Shown here: positions 44,890-57,988 of the stretch, one piece after another
Layout: every line of letters starts with the position of its first letter
How positions within the stretch are numbered: position 1 is the first letter of the stretch
Source of the DNA: Xenopus tropicalis
Lineage: Eukaryota > Chordata > Amphibia > Anura > Pipidae
Direction: 5' to 3'
DNA: 64,000 nucleotides
NCBI RefSeq assembly: GCF_000004195.4
Contig: NC_030678.2
Coordinates: forward strand, 34,639,701 to 34,703,700
The notes under the pieces: model-generated
What the model was told of the DNA's origin: nothing
The model's input: only the letters and a program-made list of their open reading frames with translations
The model's database searches: none
Program-made: the position numbers and the translations under genes

Positions 44890-45272
44890 CCTCCTGATTA
44901 GAATCTTACTGGAGACACCATTTGCTAAAAACTGCACCAGCCCCGGAGTGACACTCCAACATCATCATCATCTTTTTCTTCCTTCTTCTGTACATTCCAT
45001 TCTGGGTGTGCATGGAGAGAAGAGTGATAGCTTAATTTAGAAGCAAAAAGTTAGCTTTTAACTTTACTGCACATGAGCAACCAGCCTGAGGCCTAAAAAA
45101 AGAAGTGAAAGAAGATCACATTTTCTTTCTAGCGGAATTATCTAAAGCTGGTGCCATTTTTAGCAAAAAGCGACACTGACACATGGTCTCAAATAAGCAA
45201 TTATAATCACTGGGAGGTGCCTAACATTTGGCACCCCCTCACCCAGTGATTATACCTTTCCTTCTCCTTTAA
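44890..45272. repeat. T2-type MITE (ends CCTTTCCTTCTCCTTTAA)
   Basis: The right end is ACCTTTCCTTCTCCTTTAA, the reverse of TTAAAGGAGAAGGAAAGGT. The body has AACTGCACCAGCCC and TAACATTTGGCACCCCCTCA. The left end is imprecise. Confidence 0.6.
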
Positions 45273-45989
45273 TAAAAAAAAGATTGCCATTTTATGAATA
45301 AGAAACCTAATAAATGTCTAAATCTAGTCTAGTGCCAAAATTCATAATAAACATGGCTGATTTTGTGTTACATAATGGGCAATTGCAGTACAGGGATGTT
45401 ATCTTGTCCATTGCTTTTTGCTGAGCCCATGGTTGAATTTTTTCTTGTTCTTTATACACAATGTTCATTCATTCATTCCTATTAATCCCTGCCCACGTGG
45501 AGTTTACAGTGTAATAATGCCTGTATCACAGCCACACAAGAGCCAATTCCCAATTTCATCAAGAGACATTTAACTTGCTAGCACTGTGGGAGGAAAACAG
45601 TTTTGCCAAGGTAACCCAACAGAGAACATAAAAACACTATACAGGCAGTGCCCGCAGCAAGGCATCTGTGCTAACCACACAAACACTACATTTGCAGGAC
45701 TGGCATAGCATTATGGCTGCATAAAAGAGTATTGCTGGTTTATTTCTAATCCCTAAAAGCCCCCTCAAAGCAACAAAATATTTGTTATTGCCTGCTCATA
45801 CATTTATAGTCCTGTTGGTAAATGGGAATTAGTGGTTACTGGGAAGTTGGCATAGTTGATCTTTGACTCTCTTTGCCACCCAGACAGAAGAGGACTGAAA
45901 GAACAAGCCAATCCAATGGGGTATTAAGCCTGCCCAAAACATATTTGACTAATCTTTGGCCAGATATTGGTTAGGAATGCCTAACTACC

Positions 45990-46195
45990 ATTTATTATTT
46001 GTGTTTTTTTTGTAGCCTCATGGAGCAATATTTTTTTGGCTGCTGGGGTCAATGACCCCCACTTGAAAGTTGGAAAGAGTCAGGAGAAGAAGGCAAATAA
46101 TTTAGAATTGATAAAAAATAATGAGGACCAATTGAAAAGTTGTTTAGAACTGGCCATTTTACAACATACTAAAAACCCCTTTAAGGTATCTGTAA
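45990..46195 (+). repeat. T2-type MITE (GGGG-GTTCA family), right half
   Basis: GGGGTCAATGACCCCCACTT, GAAGAAGGCAAATAATTTAG and ending CTAAAAACCCCTTTAAG, the complementary order to 29400-30098. Confidence 0.65.
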
Positions 46196-47032
46196 CCAGT
46201 TACTGAAATAAATGGTGTATTTGGAAATCTGCCCATTCTGCTACTGTAATTTTAGGTTCAGTGCAGATCTGTTTAAAATGCTTTTTTTTGTTTTCTATTT
46301 TTTCTGTAAAACACTGATACACAACGTTGCGTATCCTGCGCTCAGAACAAATCTTTCCCTCAAATTAATATTTTTAGGCATGTAAGAGCTGTGGAATTCA
46401 TAAAACATTAACACAAGAATCCAAGCTAATTTGGCCACTTTCTGCTGATATGTAAGGAGAATAGCTAACCTTTGCCAGTGTGCAGATATTTTTATTCTTG
46501 CTAGAAACGGCGAAATAGCTGAAAGTTAAATGCAGGATATGTTTCCCTTATAGCAGGGGCAGTAAAGGACATGTCAGGCATAAGTCCAGATAATTTGTGC
46601 TTGCCCAAACAAGCAGCCTCAATATCCTGTGTCATCTATTATTGCATCCCATGAGAATCCTCCCAAAGTCCAAGCACCTGTGTTTATTGGACAATTATTA
46701 GTCATATAGATTGTGTATGAGCACAACAATTTAAAGGGACTGGCCACCCGCCATCCTCACATTTAATAATGATTCCCTTGTTGATGGCTAATGGGTGCTT
46801 GGATCACTGGTGCAAGTGGCAGTTATCAGAGTGCCCTGTGTGCTGTAGCCCTTGACAAAGTGGCTGGGGAAGGAAGCTTAGCACAGGGAAGGAAACAACA
46901 CTGTGGCAGTGTTAAAATATGTATGGCTAGAAACACTGAATGTATTTAGTTTCAGAAATAACTGCTGTTAAAAGAAAGGGATGATTGTATTCTCGTAAAA
47001 AGGCAAAAATTGAGAAACCCAGTCTACACTAG

Positions 47033-47395
47033 GGGGCTGATTTACTTACCCACGAACGGGTCGAAATGAGTCCGATTGCGTTTTTTTCGTAATGATCGGT
47101 ATTTTGCGATTTTTTCGTATGTTTTGCGATTTTTTCGGATTCTTTACGAATTTTTCGTTACCAATACGATTTTTGCGTAAAAACGCGAGTTTTTCGTATC
47201 CATTACGAAAGTTGCGTAAAAAGTTGCGCTTTTTTTCGTAGCGTTAAAACTTACACGAAACTTTGCACCTTTTAAGTTTTAACGCTACGAAAAATGCGCA
47301 ACTTTTCGCGTAAGTTTTAACGCTACGAAAAAAGCGCAACTTTTTACGCAACTTTCGTAATGGATACGAAAAACTCGCGTTTTTACGCAAAAATG
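47033..47395. repeat. Truncated copy of the GGGGCTGATTTACT palindromic MITE
   Basis: Follows 42081 from GGGGCTGATTTACTTACCCA through the palindrome centre and stops within the right arm at TTTTTACGCAAAAAT. The right terminus is lost. Confidence 0.85.
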
Positions 47396-48670
47396 TAGCT
47401 TTCATTACACTTTTGCTGTTTTTAGTTTGAACAGATTTATTTTTTGAGCCAAAAAAGTTGTTGGGTTTAATTTAGCTAAGATTGGCTTCCTCCTTCTTAC
47501 TTCCTATTCTTTTTTTAATGAGTCTGCAAAACCTCGTTTTTGTCCCTAAAACCGAAACTATTAAATAGCGTGAATTTTGAAAATGCACCCACACAGATGT
47601 GTGATAGCTTTTAAATTGTTAAATTGTTTGTTGGCCAAGACACTGTGGGTCCAAAAGTATTTGACTCACTCCTGACTTAGGTTGCCACAACAATTTATAT
47701 AACTATGCCCACTCTGCCCCATCTCTGATGTCGTTGCAGAGGTCAGGTAATCCCGAGTATAAAGACAAGCGCTGCTCTTTCACTTGTGGAACTTGGCATG
47801 GGGAAGTCGTAGAAGTGGCCGGTTGACAGCAAATACAGCCTGTCCGTGACCAACCTCTGGGGGCAATTGGTTGCCTAGAACCAATGTTCCCTCTACGCTA
47901 TGCACTTGAGAGTATACACACAAATTGAGGGCGGTGCTCACAAGACATTGTGGTGTGCACAAAGAATTTTGTTTGAAAACATAAAAGTTCATATTCATTT
48001 TTACCTGGCACACATTTTATAAAGATGCACGCACAAGCTTGAAATGTGCGCACATAGCTAAGAAGGAATTAGAGGGAACATTGCCATATACCTGCCCAAC
48101 CCTCGCATGACTTCAAGACACCCATGTACAAGTGCCCCCCCATATAGCATAGTAATCCATACATGCATGTCTCCTTCTTATCATTGTATCTTCTCCTGTT
48201 CCCCAATAGTAATGGCATATGCAACATGTCTGAGTGTCCTCGACTACTGCCTTCCTGATAGATATCTGTTTATCTAGTTTGAAAATTGAGAAACTGAATA
48301 TTCCATCAGACAGGGGTCGTGTTGCCACTTTGATGTGATACCCCCCTGACGGGCCTGCATAGGCACCCATCACAATCCAGTTGTTGGCCCAGTTGGCGAA
48401 GTACGTATAAACCCCTATTATTAAACCCATTCACATTTGTTTGTATAAACAGGCATACAGGCATCTTTGATCAAAATATGGGTCATTCATTCAGAGGTAA
48501 AAAATTAGAGCAAATCCCCTTATGTTCTCTACTATTTTACTTTACTTGTAAGTAAAGTTTGGTACAAGCACCAATGGAAGTGAGGAGAGACCAAGCTGAG
48601 GAAGCAGCAAAAATGACAACCATGGCTTTTGGTTGGTGCAATAATTCTGCTCCTGTACCAGGGAGGTATA

Positions 48671-49500
48671 CAGTGCCACACAAAAGTTTTCAGACCTCAA
48701 ACCAAATTGTATTTTAATGACATTTTGTAGATCTACTTCATGACACAGTGCATGTTAACAACCTCCCCCCAACATATTAATACATTTTTTTCGTCTTTTG
48801 GACGGAAGTACCAGCTCACTGTCCCAAGGTGATTTTGGCCCATTCTTTCTTTGCTTCAAGGAGTACTACTAGCTTTACTAAAGAAATAGTGTTGTGTTAT
48901 GTTTTGGGCTTCTGTACCAGCCCAAGGCAACCACAGCCCTTTAGCAGGGAAGATCTGTGCCCCCAAAGATGCCCCCAGTAGCTCCCCAGCTTCTTTTCTT
49001 CTGATTCACTGCACATTCTCTGTGCTGCTGTCACTTGCTGAGCTTAGGGACCCACTCACAATATACTGTATATATAGAATATTTATGTCACAGTATAAGG
49101 CTGTAATACATTCAGATTATTAGTATATAACAGCTCTGAAACCAGTGCAGTATGTATCAAAATGTAATAATCAGCCATGTAGCATCAGCTTATATAACGG
49201 GCAATCCTTACACTTAATTATTTTCAACAACTCCTAAGCCTAGCCCCCAACAGCTCACTGAATGTGCAGTATCACTGAGATCAGGGTGTTGACTGAGCCA
49301 TTGCAGGACATTTATGTGTTTTTTTGTGCCACTCTATTGTTACTTTTTCCCATGTGTTTGGGATCATTGTCGTACTAAAAGATAAACTTTCTCTCAAGAC
49401 TTGGTTCTCTTGCAGTATTTGCTTGTATTTTGCACCATCCATCCATTAAAATTTAGAATGATTTGAATACAATGGGGTCTATTGTTTTTGTTTTATCTGA
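48671..49500 (-). mobile_element. Tc1-like remnant with nested T2-type insertion
   Basis: After TA it begins CAGTGCCACACAAAAGTTTT. On the minus strand there are degenerate Tc1 transposase landmarks (GATTTTGGCCCATTCTTTC; GGGATCATTGTCGTAC). About 48890-49250 is a T2-type MITE piece (CTTCTGTACCAGCCCAAGGC, TAGCATCAGCTTATATAACG). No open frame survives. Confidence 0.55.
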
Positions 49501-49794
49501 TGCAATAATGTAAATTTATAACACAATCGTTATTCTGCTGTTATATAATTAATGCTATAGAGTGGGTGGTAACAGGGCAGGCATTCCCAAGACTTATTTA
49601 CTTAGAAGGTGGGAGCACTCTTTACAAGAGGCTTTGTGATCCAGTGGGCCAGCCAAGACAGGAGCAAACATGTCATGCCAAGGGTGGTTTTCTACCAGGA
49701 GGCTATTAGGGTAGTGTTACTAGGACTGCTGTATGTCTGTAATCCTAGCATTTCCCTAATGTTTTAATCTGTAGAACCCTCTACCAGTGTGATA

Positions 49795-50085
49795 CAGGTA
49801 AGGTACCTGTTGTCTGGAAACCTGTTATCCAAGCTCTAAATTACGAGAAGGACATCTCTATTTTAATCAAGCAATTCACATTTTTAAAAATGGATTTCCT
49901 TTTTTCTCTGTAATAATAAAACAGTACATTGTGCCTGATGCCAGCTAAGATACAGTGAACCCTTATTGGAGTTAAAACAATCCTATTGGGTTTATTTCAT
50001 GTTTAAATTATTTTTCAATAGATGTAAGGTATGGAGATCCAAATAGCAGAATGAGCCCCTTATCCAGAAAACCACATGATAAGTT
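49795..50085 (+). repeat. MITE of the ACAGGTATGGGATCC family, copy 4
   Basis: A diverged copy with CTGGAAACCTGTTATCCAAG, TAATAATAAAACAGTACATT and TTAAATTATTTTTCAATAGA in the family order. Confidence 0.65.
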
Positions 50086-51045
50086 TTTTAACTTATAAAA
50101 ACCAAGTGGGCAATTGCTTTCATTAATCTTAAGGCACTAGATTGATCAATTTTGCAGCGTGTCTCTCTTTTGTGGCAATGAAATGAGTACAATTCAGTTT
50201 ATTTCAGGAGGTTGTAAGCTCCATGGAGCAGGGCCCTCTTTACCTCTTGTTCTGGTTGTATTTTTGTATGTAATCTGTATGTTCCGTGTATACACCTATT
50301 TATTGTACAGGGTTTTGAAATATTTTATCTCAGTAAAAATATTTATATGTTGTAATTGACCCTGAAGAATGCCACAAGCTACATTGTGTTGTGACTGACA
50401 CAACAGGGTTTCAAAGACTGTAACTTACCATTTTTTTACCACGTCAGCAGGTTCTTACTAAAAAAAAAAAAAAAAACATTTTGTGAACAAAGTTGTCAGT
50501 TTAAAACAAAAAATAATGAGGCAAATTATGACTAGGCCTGTATTTAATGCTGATATGCTTTTCTTACATTTAAGGCACATCAGCGTCCCTGCTGTCCATC
50601 ACATTTGAGCAAGTCAGGAGAAAGGAACTTGTGTTGGAGTTATTTTAAAGTAAAACTGTTCTGTTTTTAATAGTAATTATTTTTTTGTGATATGGTTGTA
50701 AAGGGAATTACACGCATTTGACCTTTTGTTCTGTTGCTGATTACATAGGTTTTATAAATCTTTTCCTCTGTGTGCCCACGGCCCCTGCTTGTGACTTATA
50801 CAACTGGATTAAGATAGGATTATGTAAAGTAATTTGTAGCACATTTTAGTTTAATTAATTAATCTGGCATTAGTGCACAATAGAACTGTAATTTAATTGG
50901 GAAGTAAGCAACTTTCGATCCTGTGCCAAAATTAGCATGGGCTAATGGGCCATGATTAGGCAGGATTCCAGTATAGAGATACATTTTGTGTTTTTTGTCA
51001 GTGCAGATTGGTCTGGGATGGTGGGGGTTAATGCTTGATCTAAGG

Positions 51046-51352
51046 CAGTGATCCCCAACCAGTGGCTCGGGGGCAACATAGTGCCCACCAATCCCTTGGA
51101 TGTTGCTCTCAGTGCCCCCAAACCAGGTAGTTATTTTTGATTTCCTGACTTGATGGCAAGTTTTGTTTGAATAAAAACAAGATTTACTACCAAATAAAGC
51201 CCCCTGTAAGCTGATAGGGTGCATACAGGCTGCCTAATAGCCACTCTTAGCCCTTTTTGGCACCTCCATTAATTTTTATGGTGCTTGTGTTGCTCTCCAA
51301 GTCTTTTTACATTTGACTGTGGCTCATGAGTAAGAAAGGTTGGGGACCCCTG
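51046..51352 (+). mobile_element. hAT MITE (CAGTGATCCCCAACC family), copy 3
   Basis: 307 bp with a perfect duplication ATCTAAGG (51038-51045, 51353-51360). It is very similar to the 43124 copy, including the GATTTACTACCAAATAAAGC stretch. Confidence 0.93.
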
Positions 51353-52859
51353 ATCTAAGGGATCTCTTATAGACTATTCTGCATTATAGAATAGTTGCTT
51401 TTTAAACTTATTTTTATAAGCAATATGCCGTGTATACCAGGAGGGAGTTCCCAGTGCTGGAGGCCATGCTATGTGACATGCATGCACATAATGAGCTAGT
51501 CTCCTAGTTTGTTCATTATGCAATTGCATGTGACATAGAAGTGCTGAATGTGCCCATGATTTTATGTCACATACATGCACATAATTACGGAACTGGGGCT
51601 CTCATTTATATTGCACACGCATATATGCACCAACATGTCTTTTGCTTGCAGTGGAATTTTTTTGGGGGAAAAACTATAGTTCCCCTGTACTAAAGTGCCG
51701 GCTCTCTTAGGGTAGGGACACACTGGGCAGATCATATTCTTTACTCAGTCTGCGTTTTGTCATCCACTCTTTAGTCTAACCCCTTTGGCAGGCATGGCAT
51801 CAGCCTGTGTGGAGCTACACTGACCAGGCTCAGGAAAGCAGATGTTCTGCCTAGTGTTCTCCTGCCCTTAGCCCGCACCTCCGGTGGGGCAAACAGTTTT
51901 CGATGATAGGTGCCTTTAAGTGATGTATCAAAGTTCCTACCTTTGGGCTCACTGGTCCCAATGGTATTTAGCTCCTTTGAGGGCATCTTATCTTGTGAAG
52001 CATGCTTGGATGCAACTGGTGACACCTTAAGTGCCTGTGATCTGGCCTTATGCCCAGGGTCAAGCATTCTAACATGTCTCACAGCAAAGAGTCAGCTATC
52101 TGGAGCAAATTGCTATAGCAAGGTGTTAACATTTGAGACTCCATACAACTGAAGTTGAGTAACACTTAAAATGTTGCCAGCTTGTTCTCATTGTGGATGT
52201 TTGAAATTTCCCCATGTGGGTGAGATTCCTGTCTAAAAATTCATATATAAGCAGGCAAATCTTGTGGTGTCATACTTGCCCCTTCTACCTGTACAATGGA
52301 ACAAGACAAGGCAATAGATGTAATAGTGCAGAAGCACCCAGACAAAGATGTACCCACACCACCATAGCATGGGTGAAGTTTTTTTCCCCAGTAGCAGGCA
52401 CACCTCAATGTAATTGATCCCCCCAAGTGGAAATCTCTCAGGGATAACTGTAGACTTAGTCCCTTTCTTGACTGTAGTCCTAGACAGGTGTCCTCTTGGA
52501 GTAATAACTCCACTACACCTCATTGGTGGAGCACAGGACTGCTCCTTCTAGGTGGCCTAATTATCTCACACCCTATACAGGACCTATAACTGCCCACACC
52601 TTGTTCGAGGAGTCTCCGCTCCCCGACTTTTTACTGGGGCCTTTTTACTTGATTACCTCTTGTTTCTTACTCCTTCCCCTGTATTAATAGTAGGGCTACT
52701 GGAAACAATCCGTTATTTATTTTATTTCCTTGTTCAATCCAGTTTAGCATGTTTTCTGTTACCTGTTTCTAATTTAACTTACATAGGGACAGAGGGGGTT
52801 AGAGTTCCGCATCTCGGGTACTTCGTTAAAGAAATTCTAGGGCAATCATAACTGGATTC

Positions 52860-53480
52860 CTTCCTCTTTCAACATCTTTGCTCTGAAAATGTATAGGGAA
52901 AATGAGCATTGTCTATGTGGATTTTCATTCTGAGGCAAAAGCAGCAAAGTCTAACCAAATGCTTACATGGGAACAAATACTAAATGAATCTCAAGATAAA
53001 GAAGACATTCTCCATCAAATAAAAGAGGATGATTCCAAAGTATACCATGACTTGTATCTCACCCTCTAAAAACTTTGCAAATGGTTTCTCACTACACATC
53101 AATGTGCAAGAGGATGTGAAATAACAGACAAAATGTATGTGGTGGAACTGTCCTGTGATCAAACAATTATGTTCCGATATATTCAAGAGACTCTGGACGC
53201 TGATTTCACACACTAGCCTTGGTTGGCCATTTAACTCTACAAACCCAGATCACAGACAAATGAACACAGATCATCTATGCACACGTTTGTTTGAATGCAA
53301 GATGCCTAATGGAGATGGAAATACTTGCCCCCTACAATAGTAGAAAACAGACTGTGGCGGACCATAGAAATGGAAAAACTTACAGCATTACTTACGCAAA
53401 TCTATCTACTCTGCCCTATTGGTTACAGATTTTTGTTCTCCAGAATAGACCTGAAATCTATCAATGAATCCTAATAAGGA
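52860..53480 (+). mobile_element. Decayed L1/Tx1-type LINE fragment
   Basis: Broken frames give KWFLTTHQCARGCE in one frame and KCMWWNCPVIKQLCSDIFKR in another. These resemble the Trp/Cys-rich C-terminal part of L1/Tx1 ORF2 that is better preserved at 4985-5840. Boundaries are approximate. Confidence 0.4.
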
Positions 53481-54670
53481 GCTCTTGACCACTGGATACA
53501 TCTAATCTCAGGAATTCTGGGTAATGGATTCCATATATGCATATAATGGAGTTTTTTTTCTGTTGGTTTGTATCATTCATACATCCTCCTTATTGGCAGA
53601 GCTTCTGATTGTTAGGAAATATTATATTGTGGGCCTGAATTTCTCAAATAAGAACCTTTTTTAGCTAAACCAGTGTTTCATAACCTTTATCTCAGGGGAC
53701 CCATATTAAGCCAGTGAATCCTCTTTGTGTCCCCAAAATTGGTTTAGAACCAGTTTAGCCCCTTATTTTAGTTTACTACTTTCTCATTATATGAATAATC
53801 ACATTTTTTGCCACCTTTCCCCTAATAATATTGGCATCAAGCTGAATTTTTACAGGCCAGGTGGCAACCCTATGAGTGCGTCAGGCTAAACATAATTTTA
53901 TTTTTGTCTGTGACAGAGCGAAGCAGAGCTTTTTCCCCAGTGATCTCTCCCTGAGGGGAAAGACGGCATGCCCAGGCTGTGTATGCAGGAGGCGCATCCT
54001 ATCTTTCCCTTCTGTGATCCACCAACACAGTTGCTATGGCAACAAATACTGCCAGGGTAAGGGACTGAGCTGTTGCTATGGTGCCAGGAAAGGAAAATTC
54101 TGTTGTAAAACACTTAATAATTAACCTGGGCAGAAACAAATATACTCACATTGGCTATGTATCTTCCTCCTATAGAGAAACAAATATATACAAAATGATA
54201 CCCATATACAGAATAATCTTTGTTCGATATTGTTACCTATTGTGCTTTAGGCCTAACATATGTGGATTAGTCTTGCACTGAACATATTTTCCTAGGCCGC
54301 ATCCTTCTTTGCCCCATTGTGATTTCAAATAGGATTATGACACTTCTTGACAGCTTGGCTATTGAACAGAAATCTTCTTATTTCTTGCTCCTACCCATAT
54401 GTGCCTTAATGCAGCCACGTGCATGCACCTCAATGCCTTCTGTGAGGTAAAATCTGACCATTACCTATTAATATACAGACTCCTTGTTTAGTATCATTAG
54501 AGGGCGAAATACAAATGTTGTAGTCTGTAACTCTCTGCACTACAATGTATTGGACTGCCAACCTGAAATACAAAGGATCTTAATGGCCTACATCAGCACA
54601 ACTGAAGGTCACTATGGTGAGCCTTTCTGAGCAAGTTAGGGCTAAATGGACCAGTAACTAGTGCTAGTGC

Positions 54671-54945
54671 TAGTGATTTGCGGGTCAGGAAAAACTCAAC
54701 CTTTAAAAAAAACAACTCAGCACCTGAACCTAACTCGCAAAATGTTGCCATTATACTACCCATAACCGCAACTTTATGCTCTGTACACTACTTGCATTAA
54801 GTCAGGAAACTGCAGGAGCAGAGAATGCACTTCCCTAGTCTGACACACACTCAACCCACAACGATCGCCTAAATTTCAACCATAACCCACTCAACCGAGT
54901 GAAACCCGCGGGTCCCATGGGTTGCAGGTCAACCCACACATCACT
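54671..54945. repeat. MITE with TAGTGATNTGCGGGTC ends
   Basis: Left TAGTGATTTGCGGGTCAGG, right GGTCAACCCACACATCACT. A small related piece (CCAACCCGGCTACTC) lies near 58690. Confidence 0.65.
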
Positions 54946-54982
54946 CGTAATTGCCCCTTCTATTCAGAGCAATCCACAGCAT

Positions 54983-55250
54983 ACAGGTATAGGATCTATT
55001 ATCTGGAATGCTTGGGACCTGAACCTGGTATTTCTTAGATGAGCAGTCTTTCCATTATTTGGAGCACCATTTCTTATGGCCACTAAAACAATAACGACAA
55101 TAAACATTGCATTTAACAATTAAAAAATTGAATTTTAAATACTAAAGATAAACAAATAGAATCATTGTACCACCATAGATTTTATTTTCCATCTTATTAT
55201 CACAGGTATAGGATCTATTATTTTATCTTTCTGTAATTTGGATCACCATA
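54983..55250. repeat. MITE of the ACAGGTATGGGATCC family, rearranged copy 5
   Basis: CAGGTATAGGATCTATTATC occurs at 54985 and again near 55204, with degenerate inner sequence, so this is a partial or tandem rearranged copy. Confidence 0.5.
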
Positions 55251-55255
55251 CCTTG

Positions 55256-55330
55256 AAGGAATATTGTCATGGGAAAACATGTTTTTTTCAAAACGTATCA
55301 GTTAATAGAGCCAAAGAAAAGAGTAAAGGT
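55256..55330 (-). repeat. T2-type MITE end fragment
   Basis: TTGAAGGAATATTGTCATGG with AAAACATGTTTTTTTCAAAA matches the right end of the family whose left end is at 55991. Confidence 0.55.
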
Positions 55331-55764
55331 GACAGACAAGTGGAGGTTAGACATTGATACTATTGTTGAGGGGCACTAAAACAAAAATACAACTGATTCA
55401 GCATGGAACTGGACCTTGTGACATTTGCAAAATTCTATAGAGATATGAAATATCTGCATCACTTTCTGACCTCTACAATAATAAGCCAGGAAAAGATGGT
55501 TTCTTTTCTTGTGGCACTTTACTGTATCACGGAGGGCGACTAAAAAACTAAGGAACCCTGAATCCCTTTTTTACTTTGCCAACAAGAGGTATCCTACAGC
55601 CTATGTCATTGTACCTCAATGCCTACCAACCAAATAGAGATATAGCCGGATACTGGATAAAGTATGGGATCTATCATCTTGAATTTTTTTATCCAATAAT
55701 ATCCAAAACCACAGAAAAAGCATTTTCAATGGAGTTCTATTTAAGCAACTGAATAACATTTTCT

Positions 55765-55990
55765 CTGTATAGGTATGAGATCCCTTATCCGGAAACCTGT
55801 TATGCAGAAAAGTGACAAATTACAGGAAGGCCATGTCCCATAGACTCCATTTTAAGCAAACTATACTATTTTTATAAAATTCTATTTAATAAAAAAAACC
55901 TTCTACTTGATGGCAACTAAGCTGCATGAATTCATATTGACGGCAAAACAATCCTGTTGGTTTAAAATGTTAAATGATTTTTAGCAGCCT
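55765..55990 (+). repeat. MITE of the ACAGGTATGGGATCC family, copy 6 (truncated)
   Basis: From GGTATGAGATCCCTTATCCG to TGATTTTTAGCAGCC, where a T2-type element joins directly. Confidence 0.6.
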
Positions 55991-56160
55991 TAAAGGGATA
56001 CTGTCATGATTTTTATGGGGTACTTTTTATTTCTAAATTACACTGTTTACATAGCAAATAATTTACTCTACCATTTAACATTTTATACGAAGGTATTTTT
56101 TTTTTAGTTGTAATATTGGTGTGTAGGCACCATCTCAGTGCATTGTGCCTGAGCTTTCCA
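55991..56160 (+). repeat. T2-type MITE left end (TTAAAGGGATACTGTCATG)
   Basis: TTAAAGGGATACTGTCATGA, AAATTACACTGTTTACATAG and TGGTGTGTAGGCACCATCTC in the order of a common Xenopus T2 subfamily. It is cut off by the next repeat. Confidence 0.75.
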
Positions 56161-56460
56161 GGATTTGGTTCAGTATTCGGCCAGGATTCGGCTTTTTTTG
56201 TCGGGTTTGGTTTTGGCTGGTCCTGGCCAAACCCCAATTAGCATATGCGAATTAGGATTTGGAAGTGTTAAATGTCGCCATGTGAACACGGAATTGGAAT
56301 TTTTTTTGCCATACGTGCCTTGGTTTGTTTGTGTGCACTGTGAATCCGCCCAGGAGGCAACCCTTAATTCTCAAAATGGCAATTTTCTATTTAGAATTAC
56401 CCAATAGCACATACTACTAAAAAAAGTATATTTTTATGAAAATGGTTTATTTAGATAAAG
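56161..56460. repeat. Mosaic of hAT-like and T2-like MITE pieces
   Basis: 56161-56270 resembles the CCGAAT-type hAT MITE (GGATTTGGTTCAGTATTCGG ... GCATATGCGAATTAGGATTT). 56320-56460 (GGCAATTTTCTATTTAGAAT ...) is shared with 61900-62131. Confidence 0.5.
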
Positions 56461-56557
56461 CAGGGATTTAAAAACTCTTCTGGGGCAGGGACTGATGTGA
56501 TTGGTATATAGTCTTTTTAAAGCAATGTGGAATTAGTTGGCGCTATACAAAAAAGTA

Positions 56558-56670
56558 TAGGATCCGTTACCTGGAAACCAGTAATCCAGAAAGCTCTGAA
56601 TTACGGGAAGGTCATCTCCCATGGATTCCCATTGGATTTTAATCAAATAATTCAAATTTTTTAAAATGGC
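56558..56670 (+). repeat. MITE of the ACAGGTATGGGATCC family, copy 7 (fragment)
   Basis: AGTATAGGATCCGTTACCTG and TCATCTCCCATGGATTCCCA; left end only. Confidence 0.6.
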
Positions 56671-56990
56671 AAAAGGAAGTTATGGCATTGTTTTTCAAAG
56701 CTAGCCATGTTAATGAGTTCTTTTCGACTTTTCTTCCTTTTTTAATGCAGAACTCTGTGTTAGTTCTCTAAGTGTTTCTGGCACCAGCACATATTTACCA
56801 GCATCTGTTAAATGTGGGACTTTATTGCACAATAAAGCCAGGAGCTGCACCTCCGCTATATAAAAGCCACAAGAAGATGAATGTGCTCTCGCTGCTCTCT
56901 TGTAAATGAGAACAAGTGCTGCCATTGTAATACAGGATAGAAACATCCTCTAATCTAGCGGTTTGTACAGTTCTGAGCCTGTTTTTATCA

Positions 56991-57936
56991 GCGCTCTGGA
57001 GGAATTTTGGCCCACTCATCTTTGCAGAATTGTTGTAATTCAGCTTTATTTGAGGGTTTTCTAGCATGAACCGCCTTTTTAAGGTCATGCCACAACATCT
57101 CAATAGGATTCAGGTCAGGACTGTGACTAGGCCACTCCAAAGTCTTCATTTTGTTTTTCTTCAGCCATTCAGAGGTGGATTTGCTGGTGTGTTTTGGGTC
57201 ATTGTCCTGCTGCAGCACCCAAGATCGCTTCAGCTTGAGTTGACGAACAGATGTCCGGACATTCTCCTTCAGGATTTTTTGGTAGACAGTAGAATTCATG
57301 GTTCCATCTATCACAGCAAGCCTTCCAGGTCCTGAAGCAGCAAAACAACCCCAGACCATCACACTACCGCCACCATATTTTAATGTTGGTATGATGTTCT
57401 TTTTCTGAAATGCTGTGTTACTTTTACGCCAGATGTAACTGGACACGCACCTTCCAAAAAGTTAAACTTTTGTCTCGTCGGTCCACAAGGTATTTTCCCA
57501 AAAGTCTTGGCAATCATTGAGATGTTTTTTTAGCAAAATTGAGACGAGCCATAATGTTCTTTTTGCTTAAAAGTGGTTTGCGCCTTGGAAATCTGCCATG
57601 CAGGCCATTTTTGCCCAGTCTCTTTCTTATGGTGGAGTCGTGAACACTGACCTTAATTGAGGCAAGTGAGGCCTGCAGTTCTTTAGATGTTGTCCTGGGG
57701 TCTTTTGTGGCCTCTCGGATGAGTTGTCTCTGCGCTCTTGGGGTAATTTTGGTCGGCCGGCCACTCCTGGGAAGGTTCACCACTGTTCCATGTTTTTGCC
57801 ATTTGTGGATAATGGCTCTCACTGTGGTTCGCTGGAGTCCCAAAGCTTTAGAAATGGCTTTATAACCTTTACCAGACTGATAGATCTCAATTACTTTTGT
57901 TCTCATTTGTTCCTGAATTTCTTTGGATCTTGGCAT
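56991..57936 (-). pseudogene. Tc1-like transposase, inactivated (copy B)
   Basis: It starts MPRSKEIQEQ at 57936 and has an intact helix-turn-helix region with Arg (CGA) where copy A has a stop. One extra A in an A run near 57530 shifts the frame after NFAKK. A TAA replaces a Glu codon in the KVELFG region near 57464. The downstream DDE part ([34 protein letters not shown]) is open to IPPER, where the fragment ends. The lesions differ from those of copy A. Confidence 0.92.
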
Positions 57937-57988
57937 GATGTCTAGCTTTTGAGGTGCTTTTGGTCTACTTCTCTGTGTCAGGTAGCTC
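56991..57988 (-). mobile_element. Tc1-like internal fragment (copy B), no termini
   Basis: Homologous to 3379-4982 from CCTGACACAGAGAAGTAG (right) to CCTCCAGAGCGC (left) but stops inside the element on both sides. It lacks both inverted repeats and cannot be mobilised as an element. Confidence 0.93.
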
